From: Candidatus Woesebacteria bacterium RIFCSPHIGHO2_02_FULL_42_20
Lineage (GTDB): Bacteria; Patescibacteriota; Microgenomatia; UBA8517
DNA: 34,419 nucleotides
NCBI GenBank assembly: GCA_001792535.1
Contig: MGGS01000004.1
Location: 1-34,419, forward strand
Reading direction: 5' to 3'
Positions 25,563 to 33,703 of the stretch are shown in pieces. A program made the translations under genes and the position numbers. The notes beneath the pieces are model-generated. The model made no database searches and had not been told where the DNA came from. It saw only the letters and a list, made by a program, of their open reading frames with translations. The first letter of the stretch is position 1; every line of letters begins with the position of its first letter.

Positions 25563-26657
25563 ATGGGTAAAGAAAGAGAAAGTCTCAGGCTGAAACAAAG
25601 ACGTGAAGCCGCAGAAGCAAAAGAACGGGCAAGACAAAGGCGAAAATTACTTGGTTGGGGTTTGGCAGGCGGAGTAACTCTTACATTAGGGAGTGTATTA
25701 GTCTATGTTGCAGGACAAGGACAAGCTAGACTTGACTTACCTCAAGGAAGCACTCCCGAAAAAGGTACGAGGGAGTACTTAGATTATCTTATTGAAAAAT
25801 ATAAAGACGACGGCTTTCCTCCTACAGACGAAGAATTATCGGGGTTAGCTCTTTCAACTGCAGTTAGCTTATGCAGCCAGGTATCTTGTAACCTTACCCC
25901 CCAGAGTCTTTCCGAAAAAACAATATTCTCTCGTGATACTTTAAAATTTTATGACGCCCTTAAAAAAACAGGGACACGTACCGTTGGGAATCCCCTAGGG
26001 TTTACCGATAACAAAGAAGGTGTTTCTTACATAAATTTAACTTCCGGCCAGAGAGTTTGGGAAGACCTGAGGCAAAACGACGTTCCTCCGATAAAAATGC
26101 TCATTCTAACCACATCTCACGAACAAATTCATTTAAATGCCCAGGCGGTCCCGTTCTTGGGGTATCGAAATATCACACTTGAGCACACTACACCTGAAGG
26201 ATGGCAAGTTATTTCGACAGGAACAACAGGATTCAGAGTAAACACAACTTTTCGAGATAGAGGTGAAGAAGTTACCCTCTCTTCCTTAGAAAATCTCGAT
26301 GAAGGTTATGTAGAATGGGCTAACAAAACACTCCTTGGTCAATCCGGTCTCCCTTATATAGAACAAGTAGTAATCAGGTCGGAAGGCGAGGCATTTCTTT
26401 ATCAGCAACAGACTTCTGCCCGTACTTTTGGCAGCGTCGCAGAAAGACTGGGCTTAACTCCTCAAAACACATGGGGTTTTTATAAAACATCTAATCTGGT
26501 AGGATTCACCAGCTTCCTTGGAGAACAAGCTGGGCTTCAGGGAAAAGAAGCTGAAGTCTACGGATTTCTACTAACTGGCGCTATTGACCAACTTAATCAA
26601 GACTTAGTATTTAAACTACTTGAAAATCCCGAGAGTCTGGAGCTTCGCCCATCTTAA
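25563..26657 (+). CDS. Membrane-anchored hypothetical protein with HExxH motif (candidate metallopeptidase)
   Basis: N-terminal KR-rich + TM; ILTTSHEQIHLNAQA contains HEQIH. Confidence 0.6.
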   Translation: MGKERESLRLKQRREAAEAKERARQRRKLLGWGLAGGVTLTLGSVLVYVAGQGQARLDLPQGSTPEKGTREYLDYLIEKYKDDGFPPTDEELSGLALSTAVSLCSQVSCNLTPQSLSEKTIFSRDTLKFYDALKKTGTRTVGNPLGFTDNKEGVSYINLTSGQRVWEDLRQNDVPPIKMLILTTSHEQIHLNAQAVPFLGYRNITLEHTTPEGWQVISTGTTGFRVNTTFRDRGEEVTLSSLENLDEGYVEWANKTLLGQSGLPYIEQVVIRSEGEAFLYQQQTSARTFGSVAERLGLTPQNTWGFYKTSNLVGFTSFLGEQAGLQGKEAEVYGFLLTGAIDQLNQDLVFKLLENPESLELRPS

Positions 26658-27649
26658 AACTCCTCCACTTTCACGCCGCTTGAAGTTGCCATCGCGAGCC
26701 ATTCATCCAACTGGTCTTGCCGAAGCAGACCCTTCTGGCCTCCGACATAACCGATAACGGACGCAGAATTGATCGTCCCCCAAACCATCGCCTCTCTCAA
26801 ATTTCTGCCTTGTATCAATGCCGCCAAAAAGCCGGACCCATAGGCGTCGCCCGCCCCCGTCCGTTCATATGCATCAACAGGCATCGTATTGGCTTTATAA
26901 AATTTCACTCCGTCGAACGCGTAAGAACCACTACCCCCGTCCGTTATTACCGGGATTTTCGGCCCAAGGCGAGAAACCGCCCTAAGTAATTCTTTCTCTT
27001 TGCCCATAGAATCACCAAAACCAGCAATTTTTTCGGCCTCTTGACGGTTAACATACAAAATATGTGTTTTCTTTAAAATAGGTTCGATTATTTCCCGCTT
27101 GGCGCGAAGTTGATAGCTTCCGGGGTTAAAAGCAACCTTGACCTCCGGATTTTTACCAAACCATTCAAGTATATGATTATAAAACGGCTGGAAAGATTCG
27201 CCCATCGAAGTCAAATAAACCCAAGGTACTTTTGGCAAACTTACCGGGAATTCATAGCTTCGTGGCGCGTGATAAACAAAAATTGTCCGCTCCCCACCGT
27301 AATTGATCACCATTGAGTAATTTGAGGTTGTGGAAGGCTGCGAAACCGTGTAGGTCATATCCACATTTTCACTTTTGAGCTTCTCGACGATTTGATTGCC
27401 AACCAAATCGTCACCGAGAGTCAACACCAATGCAGAATTTACGCCCAGCCGTTTTGTCCCAACAACATTATTCGCAGCATTGCCGCCCACAGAATAATCA
27501 ATATTTTTTACAGGAATTTTGTCACCGTACGAAAAACAAATAAGGCATTCCTTTGTGTCTATGCTGCACAAAGTCTCCGACTCACTCGGAGTTAAAAATA
27601 CATCCAGCGTTGCGTCCCCTATCGATAACAGTTCTATTTGCTCATTCAT
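26654..27649 (-). CDS. PfkB-family carbohydrate kinase
   Basis: SVGGNAANNVVGTKRLG, RTGAGDAYGSGFLAALIQG; start set at MNEQIELLSIGDATLD, overlapping aldolase stop. Confidence 0.9.
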   Translation of the reverse strand: MNEQIELLSIGDATLDVFLTPSESETLCSIDTKECLICFSYGDKIPVKNIDYSVGGNAANNVVGTKRLGVNSALVLTLGDDLVGNQIVEKLKSENVDMTYTVSQPSTTSNYSMVINYGGERTIFVYHAPRSYEFPVSLPKVPWVYLTSMGESFQPFYNHILEWFGKNPEVKVAFNPGSYQLRAKREIIEPILKKTHILYVNRQEAEKIAGFGDSMGKEKELLRAVSRLGPKIPVITDGGSGSYAFDGVKFYKANTMPVDAYERTGAGDAYGSGFLAALIQGRNLREAMVWGTINSASVIGYVGGQKGLLRQDQLDEWLAMATSSGVKVEEF

Positions 27650-28628
27650 TCTCCATCTCCTCGTTGTACCCACCTGTTCGGGCCAAACTATTCATTTTCG
27701 CTCTTTTTAACAATTCATCTTGTGCCTTTTTGGTGTTTTCGTCTTTACATTGCCAGACTTCCATTGCGGGTCCCTCCAGTGCCCTTTCAAATGAAAATGC
27801 AATTTGCCACGGGACCCCTCCAATTTCATTCATACGATTAACATGTTTGGTGGCTTCAATTGAACTGTCACCGCCAGAGAGAAAAACTATCCCCGGCACT
27901 TCGTTGGGAACAGTTGCTTTCAAGACTTCAAGAGTTTTTTGAGCTATTTCCTCATCAGATACTTTCTTTGGGCAATCTTTACCATGGTGGACAAAATTCG
28001 GCTTCAAAAGCATTCCATGAAGATTCACCCTGTGTTCCTTGAGTTCCCCAAATAGTGTTTTGAGAGTTTTTTTTGTAACTTCCTCGCTACGTACGATATC
28101 ATGTTTTCCGTCCATTAACACCTCTGGTTCGACAATTGGTACAAGTCCTATCTCCTGCGACAACGCGGTAAAACGGGCAAGACTTTCAACATTCAGTCCG
28201 ATACAAACATCGCTTGGCATATCCTTACCAATCGTTATCACTGCACGCCATTTTGTAAATTGAGCCCCTAAGCTCTTATACTCGGTCAGCCTCTCCCGAA
28301 GCCCATCTAGTCCCTCACTTATTTTTTCACCTGGAAAATTTTCTAAATCAATAGCTCCCTTATCAACCTTGACTCCACGAAGAATGCTTTTGGAAACAAG
28401 TATATTTCTTAAGATCTCGTTCTTTAGTGTTTCTTCATAAAGAATAACGCCACTTATATAGTTCTCTAAACCCTCTGTATCGAAAAGAACCTTTCTGAAC
28501 CTGGTATTAGTGGTCTCATCCGCGTCTATACCTACATCTTTAAATCTTTTGATAATCGTTTTGGGGCTGGCGTCGGCTGCCCAAATTCCCTTACCTGGAG
28601 CAACCAAAGCCTTTGCAATCTCCTCCAT
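27642..28628 (-). CDS. Fructose-bisphosphate aldolase, class I
   Basis: GKGIWAADASPKTIIKRF, TTNTRFRKVLF, EPEVLMDGKHDI, LLKPNFVHHG, GIVFLSGGDSSIEATKHVNRMN. Confidence 0.93.
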   Translation of the reverse strand: MEEIAKALVAPGKGIWAADASPKTIIKRFKDVGIDADETTNTRFRKVLFDTEGLENYISGVILYEETLKNEILRNILVSKSILRGVKVDKGAIDLENFPGEKISEGLDGLRERLTEYKSLGAQFTKWRAVITIGKDMPSDVCIGLNVESLARFTALSQEIGLVPIVEPEVLMDGKHDIVRSEEVTKKTLKTLFGELKEHRVNLHGMLLKPNFVHHGKDCPKKVSDEEIAQKTLEVLKATVPNEVPGIVFLSGGDSSIEATKHVNRMNEIGGVPWQIAFSFERALEGPAMEVWQCKDENTKKAQDELLKRAKMNSLARTGGYNEEMENE

Positions 28629-28693
28629 AAATCACTCCACTTTACCATTTACCCATCATGAGTGTAAACTCTTAATAAGAAATTATAAGCATT

Positions 28694-29044
28694 ATGTCTT
28701 TAAAGCCCTGGCTAATCGTCACTTTGATCGTTTTTTTAGGGTTTCTCACAATTCTGGCCTTGCAAAACGCCTGTCTAAAAAACCAAGTTGGGGCTCCAAC
28801 TCCTTCCACAACAACCTCTCCCTTACCAACAAAAGACTGTGTCGTGGGGGGATGCTCAGGTGAACTTTGTGTTGAAGAGGAATCCGAAGCGGTATCAATC
28901 TGCATTCTAAAGCCCGAGTACGAATGTTACAAAAATGCAACTTGCGCACGCCAGAAAAACGGCAGCTGCGGATGGACTCAAACTCCGGAGCTTACCAACT
29001 GTCTTGAGAACAGTTTAAATAAAAATTACAACCCCTACCTTTAA
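28694..29044 (+). CDS. TM-anchored cysteine-rich protein (eight-cysteine-cluster type)
   Basis: CVVGGCSGELCVEEESEAVSICILKPEYECYKNATCARQKNGSCGWTQTPELTNCL: eight cysteines after TM anchor. Confidence 0.65.
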   Translation: MSLKPWLIVTLIVFLGFLTILALQNACLKNQVGAPTPSTTTSPLPTKDCVVGGCSGELCVEEESEAVSICILKPEYECYKNATCARQKNGSCGWTQTPELTNCLENSLNKNYNPYL

Positions 29045-29084
29045 CCAATGAATCACCTCCATTCTACCTATGCTAATATTACTT

Positions 29085-29753
29085 ATGGAAAACAGCGATC
29101 CAGCAAACTACAGCCCTATCAAAGTCGATCCTGTGCCGGAACAACTCTCCCCGACCGAACAGAAGCTTATCGATAAACTGTTTCCAAAAGTAAAACCCGA
29201 AGTCAGACCTTTAATTTTACCCGGAACGCTGCTTGTCGTTATATCAATTCTCGCCATTGGGTTAGTTTTGATTGCAAATAAGCCACGAAAAGTCAGTCAG
29301 CAGCCAACCAGTGTCCCGATCCCCACAGCCGAACCAACACCCTCACCAATCTCAACCACGGACTGGCAAACTTATTCAAACTTTGGAATCGAAATCAAAA
29401 CTCCTCCCACTTGGTCTGATCCTGAAACCAGACTCGGTGCCACCTTTACCAGTTTGAAATTTAAGTCCACATTTGCAATAGACATTAAGGGTGAGCGTTT
29501 CGATGAAAACAGTTTTAACGATTATATCGAAAACTATTCTCAAGCGGTAAAAACCAGACCCGAAGACGTAATTATGGGAAACAAGCCAAGCAAAAAATTT
29601 GATGTAGTAACTGGCGTCGATACAGACAGAATCGAAATTTTTACCTACAGCGAAACTCCTCCTCTATTAGTAAAAATCTCTTACGACAACCTTTGGAACC
29701 CGGAAATAACTAATATCAATCAAATCCTCTCCACTTTCAGATTTACAAAATAA
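29085..29753 (+). CDS. PsbP-like domain membrane-anchored protein (paralog 1)
   Basis: TM + Pro-rich linker + WQTYSNFGIEIKTPPTWSDP … ITNINQILSTFRFTK. Confidence 0.65.
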   Translation: MENSDPANYSPIKVDPVPEQLSPTEQKLIDKLFPKVKPEVRPLILPGTLLVVISILAIGLVLIANKPRKVSQQPTSVPIPTAEPTPSPISTTDWQTYSNFGIEIKTPPTWSDPETRLGATFTSLKFKSTFAIDIKGERFDENSFNDYIENYSQAVKTRPEDVIMGNKPSKKFDVVTGVDTDRIEIFTYSETPPLLVKISYDNLWNPEITNINQILSTFRFTK

Positions 29754-29768
29754 TTAGCTTAGTACACG

Positions 29769-29777
29769 TGATATAAT
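29769..29777 (+). promoter_or_regulatory. Extended -10 promoter element
   Basis: TGATATAAT, 6 nt before ATG 29784. Confidence 0.5.
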
Positions 29778-29783
29778 GGGTTT

Positions 29784-30140
29784 ATGGGAATAACAACAAT
29801 CCCGGTAACGCTTACGGATCTAACTGAAAAGAAAAAAGTAAACGCTGATTTTCTGGTCGACACAGGCGCAAGTTATACCGTTGTACCGGCCAGATTTGCA
29901 AAAAAACTCGGGTTAAAAGTCGATAGAAAACAAAAATTCAGTCTGGCAGATGGAACTATCATGGAAAGAGGTCTAGGATTTGCTGTTGTCGAAATTGAAG
30001 GTAAAAAAGCACCGTCCACAGTTGTTATCGGAAAGGAAGGAGATTCTCCGCTTCTTGGTGCCCTGACACTAGAGAATTTAGGACTCATGGTTGACCCTTT
30101 CAGCCGAAAACTTCGCCCCATGAAGTTAATGCTGGCCTAG
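29784..30140 (+). CDS. Clan AA aspartic protease-family protein
   Basis: ADFLVDTGASYTVVPARFAKKLGL … PLLGALTLENLGLMVDPFSRKLRP. Confidence 0.8.
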   Translation: MGITTIPVTLTDLTEKKKVNADFLVDTGASYTVVPARFAKKLGLKVDRKQKFSLADGTIMERGLGFAVVEIEGKKAPSTVVIGKEGDSPLLGALTLENLGLMVDPFSRKLRPMKLMLA

Positions 30141-30214
30141 TCCAAAAACGATGTCCTGACTGTCCCGGATAGGTAGTGGGCAAAGATTGGTGTAAAAAAC
30201 AGCACAAAAGAGCC

Positions 30215-30251
30215 TTGACAGCAAACATATTGAGTGTTATGGTGTATACAC
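30215..30251 (+). promoter_or_regulatory. Promoter with overlapping palindromic operator of a TA module
   Basis: TTGACA 30215-30220, 17-nt spacer, TATGGT 30238-30243; perfect palindrome GTGTATACAC 30242-30251 just before ATG 30253. Confidence 0.55.
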
Positions 30252-30252
30252 T

Positions 30253-30525
30253 ATGATAAGTCAACTTACCAGAATTCAAGTTTATGTCGAACCGAAGAAT
30301 CTCGCGGTCGTAGATGAAATTGCAAAGGAAATCAAAATAAAAAGGTCTCAAATAATTAGAGATGTTGTTGCTAGTGTCGTAAACTCTTACGTAAAAACGG
30401 CCCAACTTTTAAAGATAGATAAAATAAATAATCTTAAAACATGGCTTGAACTCAAGGGAGCCGAGGAGAGTAAACTCAAGGATTTAGGTTTAAGAGTCGA
30501 TGAGATCTACAATGCAACTACCTAA
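30253..30525 (+). CDS. RHH-like antitoxin
   Basis: TRIQVYVEPKNLAVVDEIAKEIKIKRSQIIRDVVASVVNSYV. Confidence 0.7.
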   Translation: MISQLTRIQVYVEPKNLAVVDEIAKEIKIKRSQIIRDVVASVVNSYVKTAQLLKIDKINNLKTWLELKGAEESKLKDLGLRVDEIYNATT

Positions 30526-30943
30526 AAGAGTATTCATTGACACGAGTGCCTGGATTGACTTCACTCTCAAAGGCGAAAAGTATCATCGAGAAATTTCTGA
30601 ATATCTAATCTCAGAGGTCAAAAAAGGAAGTAAGTTTTTTACCAGTGACTACGTATTAGATGAGACGTTTACAAGATTGATTACTGGCCAGAGTTTTGCG
30701 TCTGCAAAAGTTCTCAAAAATAAAGTTAGGAAGTTAGAGAAAGAAAAACAACTTTTGGTACTCTGGACAGACGAAGTGTTTTTCAACAAGGCCTGGGAAT
30801 ATTTCGAAAAATTCTCAGAACACAAACTATCATTTACCGATGCCACAATTTATACGTTCGCGAAAGACTTAAAAATTAACGAGATTCTAACCCTGGACAG
30901 GGGGTTTGAGAAAGTGGGGTTAACTGTACAACCGAAGCTCTGA
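30512..30943 (+). CDS. PIN-domain toxin, VapC-like
   Basis: RVFIDTSAWIDFTLKGEKYH … KLSFTDATIYTFAKDLKINEILTLDRGFEKVGL. Confidence 0.88.
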   Translation: MQLPKRVFIDTSAWIDFTLKGEKYHREISEYLISEVKKGSKFFTSDYVLDETFTRLITGQSFASAKVLKNKVRKLEKEKQLLVLWTDEVFFNKAWEYFEKFSEHKLSFTDATIYTFAKDLKINEILTLDRGFEKVGLTVQPKL

Positions 30944-30961
30944 AATTTTAAAATAAATTTA

Positions 30962-31702
30962 GTGGATAAAAAACTAAAAGGCTTTGCCGCATTCAGTTCA
31001 CTACGGAGCAGCTCACATGCTCGTAGTTCACATGAACGTGGCTTTGCACATGTTCTGATTTTGATTGCGGTTGTTTTAGTTCTTGCAGTCGGAATCGCCG
31101 CGTCTTCGGGTGCGCTCAGACCCCTATACTCCCCCACCATAAATCCATCCCCTAGTTCTAACGATTACGACAAAAAAATAATTGAGGTTGTACTTAACAT
31201 AAAAACACAGCTCTCTGAATCTTCGTTAACCATCAACCAAAACGGAGAGGTCAAATATTGGGCTAGATACTTAAACAGGAAAATGCCAGATATAATTGAA
31301 ACAGGTACTTTTTCTGATGAACAAATGAAAAAACTGACTGAAAAAATTTTTGAAAATAATTTCTTCTCCATGCCCGAAAGGCCTTATAATCCTAAAACTG
31401 ACCCTATCGGCGGATCCTATTACTATCTGACCGTTAAATACTTTCCAGGTGACCCTTTAGAACCGATGTTCCCTTCCCAAAAGACCGTTTACTGCTACGA
31501 GTTTAATTGCGAAAAGGGCTTTCTGGAAATCAAAGATGTGATAGTTAGCTTTTGGGGAAAAGAAGTCCTGGAGGTCGAAGTTTGTAAGACAGATTCCGAT
31601 TGTCCTCAACCTGACTGCGCTGTGGGTCCGGATGAAAAACCAGTCGGTAACTGTCCCTATTACATCTGCCAGCAAGGACAATGTGTGCCAAAGTATTACT
31701 GA
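30962..31702 (+). CDS. Exported protein with pilin-like N-terminus and cysteine-rich C-terminus
   Basis: GTG start; RGFAHVLILIAVVLVLAVGIAASSG; C-terminus CKTDSDCPQPDCAVGPDEKPVGNCPYYICQQGQCVPKYY. Confidence 0.65.
   Translation: MDKKLKGFAAFSSLRSSSHARSSHERGFAHVLILIAVVLVLAVGIAASSGALRPLYSPTINPSPSSNDYDKKIIEVVLNIKTQLSESSLTINQNGEVKYWARYLNRKMPDIIETGTFSDEQMKKLTEKIFENNFFSMPERPYNPKTDPIGGSYYYLTVKYFPGDPLEPMFPSQKTVYCYEFNCEKGFLEIKDVIVSFWGKEVLEVEVCKTDSDCPQPDCAVGPDEKPVGNCPYYICQQGQCVPKYY
30980..31047 (+). repeat. 60-bp in-frame insertion flanked by 8-bp direct repeats
   Basis: GGCTTTGC at 30980-30987 and 31040-31047; interior contains CTACGGAGCA…TGCTCGTAG and GTTCACATGAAC inverted repeats. Confidence 0.6.
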
Positions 31703-31724
31703 TCAAAGTTGTATACTAATCATA

Positions 31725-32678
31725 ATGAAAGAGGCAAGTCAACCTCCAAGCAATCAAACACCGACTGAGCAAGTCCCTAAACCGACTCCCCCACCTGCTT
31801 CGTCCCCAATCAAACCCCGGATTGTTTTAAGCGTCGTTCTGATGGTATTTTTACTCAGTTTAGTTACGTTTACCTTTGTGCGTGCTCTACGATTTAACAG
31901 TCAGGTTAAAAATCAAATTCCCTCACCTCAAACGACAAAGATCTCAACACCGACCCCAGATCCCACTGAAAACCAGGTACCGAATGGTAACCTGGAAAAC
32001 TGGAAAACATACCAAAACCAAATTGTGAATTTTCAATTCAATTACCCGGATAACTGGATAATAAATAGCAACCCTGACCAACTTTACGTGAGCGTATACA
32101 AAAGCAAACCTTATATTAATCAATTTCGAATCCAAGCTCGCGATAAAAGCACTTGGTCTACTAATTACACTCTGGATCAAATAGCTTCCGAATTAAAACA
32201 CTGGGAAATATTTTCCACTGCTTTTTGGGGAGATGCTGATCCCAAGGAAGAAAGTCAAGAAACGATAAATATTGGAAATGTTAAGGCAATCAAGTTTATT
32301 TATAAACTCAACGATCCCGGCTTGACATTCAATCATATAATGTGGATTGTTACAACTTATGGGAATTATGTTTTAACTATCAGTGCCGCAGGAGAAGACA
32401 TAGATACCTTAAAGCAAATCCTCTCCACTTTCAGGTTTTTGGACAAAAGTAATCCATGGGATAAATCAGTTTGTGGAAATAAAATATGTGAGCCGTGTGA
32501 AAATGAGTGCTGCAACTATCCGTGCAGCACCGATAATAATGGTCAAGAATATTGCCCACCCCCAGTTTGTTTGGGACGCTGTCCTCAAGATTGCCGGCCT
32601 GGGCAAGAAATAGAATGCGAAGAAGGATATATCGAAGTCTGCGAAGGTGGCTTGTGTGATTGTCTAAAGGCAAATTAA
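31725..32678 (+). CDS. PsbP-like domain protein with cysteine-rich C-terminus (paralog 2)
   Basis: TM + linker + NLENWKTYQNQIVNFQFNYPDNW … KQILSTFRFLDKSN + CGNKICEPCENECCNYPC…; TATACT 7 nt before ATG. Confidence 0.65.
   Translation: MKEASQPPSNQTPTEQVPKPTPPPASSPIKPRIVLSVVLMVFLLSLVTFTFVRALRFNSQVKNQIPSPQTTKISTPTPDPTENQVPNGNLENWKTYQNQIVNFQFNYPDNWIINSNPDQLYVSVYKSKPYINQFRIQARDKSTWSTNYTLDQIASELKHWEIFSTAFWGDADPKEESQETINIGNVKAIKFIYKLNDPGLTFNHIMWIVTTYGNYVLTISAAGEDIDTLKQILSTFRFLDKSNPWDKSVCGNKICEPCENECCNYPCSTDNNGQEYCPPPVCLGRCPQDCRPGQEIECEEGYIEVCEGGLCDCLKAN
31968..32011 (+). repeat. 44-bp palindrome-containing repeat, copy 1
   Basis: 42/44 identical to 33947-33990; CCAGGTACC-gaat-GGT(A)ACCTGG hairpin. 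Confidence 0.75.
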
Positions 32679-32719
32679 GCCCATGACTAAAAACTCAAAA
32701 GGGGTTCTAAACTCAATTC

Positions 32720-33700
32720 ATGAATAATTTTATCAAGCCTACTAAAACTAAGGTTTTTATAACCATCGTTTTGTTTCTTATTGGGTTTGTCTACTCCTTC
32801 GTTCTTTCACACATCTCATTTACAGGCGACACAACCAGATATTTACTCATCGCTGATCTGCTCCTGGGACCAATCTATTTCCTGAGTAACTATCTAAAAA
32901 ACCTTATTATTCTTATTCCAATATGGCTTTTGTACGTTTACCTGTTTACTTGTTCAATTGTCTATCTTGGCCACGTTCCCCGACCCCGGCTTCGCTTTTT
33001 GCCTTTTATCCTGATTACCTTCATCTCTCTCTTGTTCGCATTTCTGAATAGTGATTTTAAAATCCCGCCTTCTTCTTCAGCCCGGCAATGGCAAACTTTC
33101 ACCGACCACGGAATTGAAATAAGAATTCCCCCTCATTGGTCTAAGCCAAAAATTACCAAAGCAACCGCACTTTCAACCACTATGGAGTTCAACGTCGGTT
33201 TGACTATTGAAACCAAACTCCAATATTTAGATGATAATAGTTTCAATATTTTAATAGACGAATACTCAAAATCTATAAATAAATCACCTGATGAGATAAA
33301 TCTAGGGCAGGTTACGGGCAAAAGATTTTTCATCCAAACCAGTGTAGACACCGATAAAATTATCATCTTTGCTAAAGGAAGAAACATCTGGGTAGTAATT
33401 TCTTATCCCAACCTCTGGAATCCGGAAATAAATACCATTGATCAAATCCTCTCCAGTTTCAGGTTTTTAGATACGTCAGACGAAAATGAAGCCAGAAGGA
33501 AAAGTTGCGAATCTGCACAAGGGTATTGGCTGGAAGAATACAACGAATGTGCATCGCCCGGAGGAAACTATTTCAAAGCTGGTTATGATGAAGAGTGTCT
33601 GAAGCTGGGAGGAAAATTTCAGGACTGTGTATCACCATGCAGACATGATCCCAACCCAAAATATTGCCCAGAGGTCTGTGTGCAAGTCTGTAAATTTTAA
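32720..33700 (+). CDS. PsbP-like domain membrane protein with cysteine-rich C-terminus (paralog 3)
   Basis: Multiple TM then RQWQTFTDHGIEIRIPPHWSKP … TIDQILSSFRFLDTSD + cysteine-rich tail. Confidence 0.65.
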   Translation: MNNFIKPTKTKVFITIVLFLIGFVYSFVLSHISFTGDTTRYLLIADLLLGPIYFLSNYLKNLIILIPIWLLYVYLFTCSIVYLGHVPRPRLRFLPFILITFISLLFAFLNSDFKIPPSSSARQWQTFTDHGIEIRIPPHWSKPKITKATALSTTMEFNVGLTIETKLQYLDDNSFNILIDEYSKSINKSPDEINLGQVTGKRFFIQTSVDTDKIIIFAKGRNIWVVISYPNLWNPEINTIDQILSSFRFLDTSDENEARRKSCESAQGYWLEEYNECASPGGNYFKAGYDEECLKLGGKFQDCVSPCRHDPNPKYCPEVCVQVCKF

Positions 33701-33703
33701 AAC

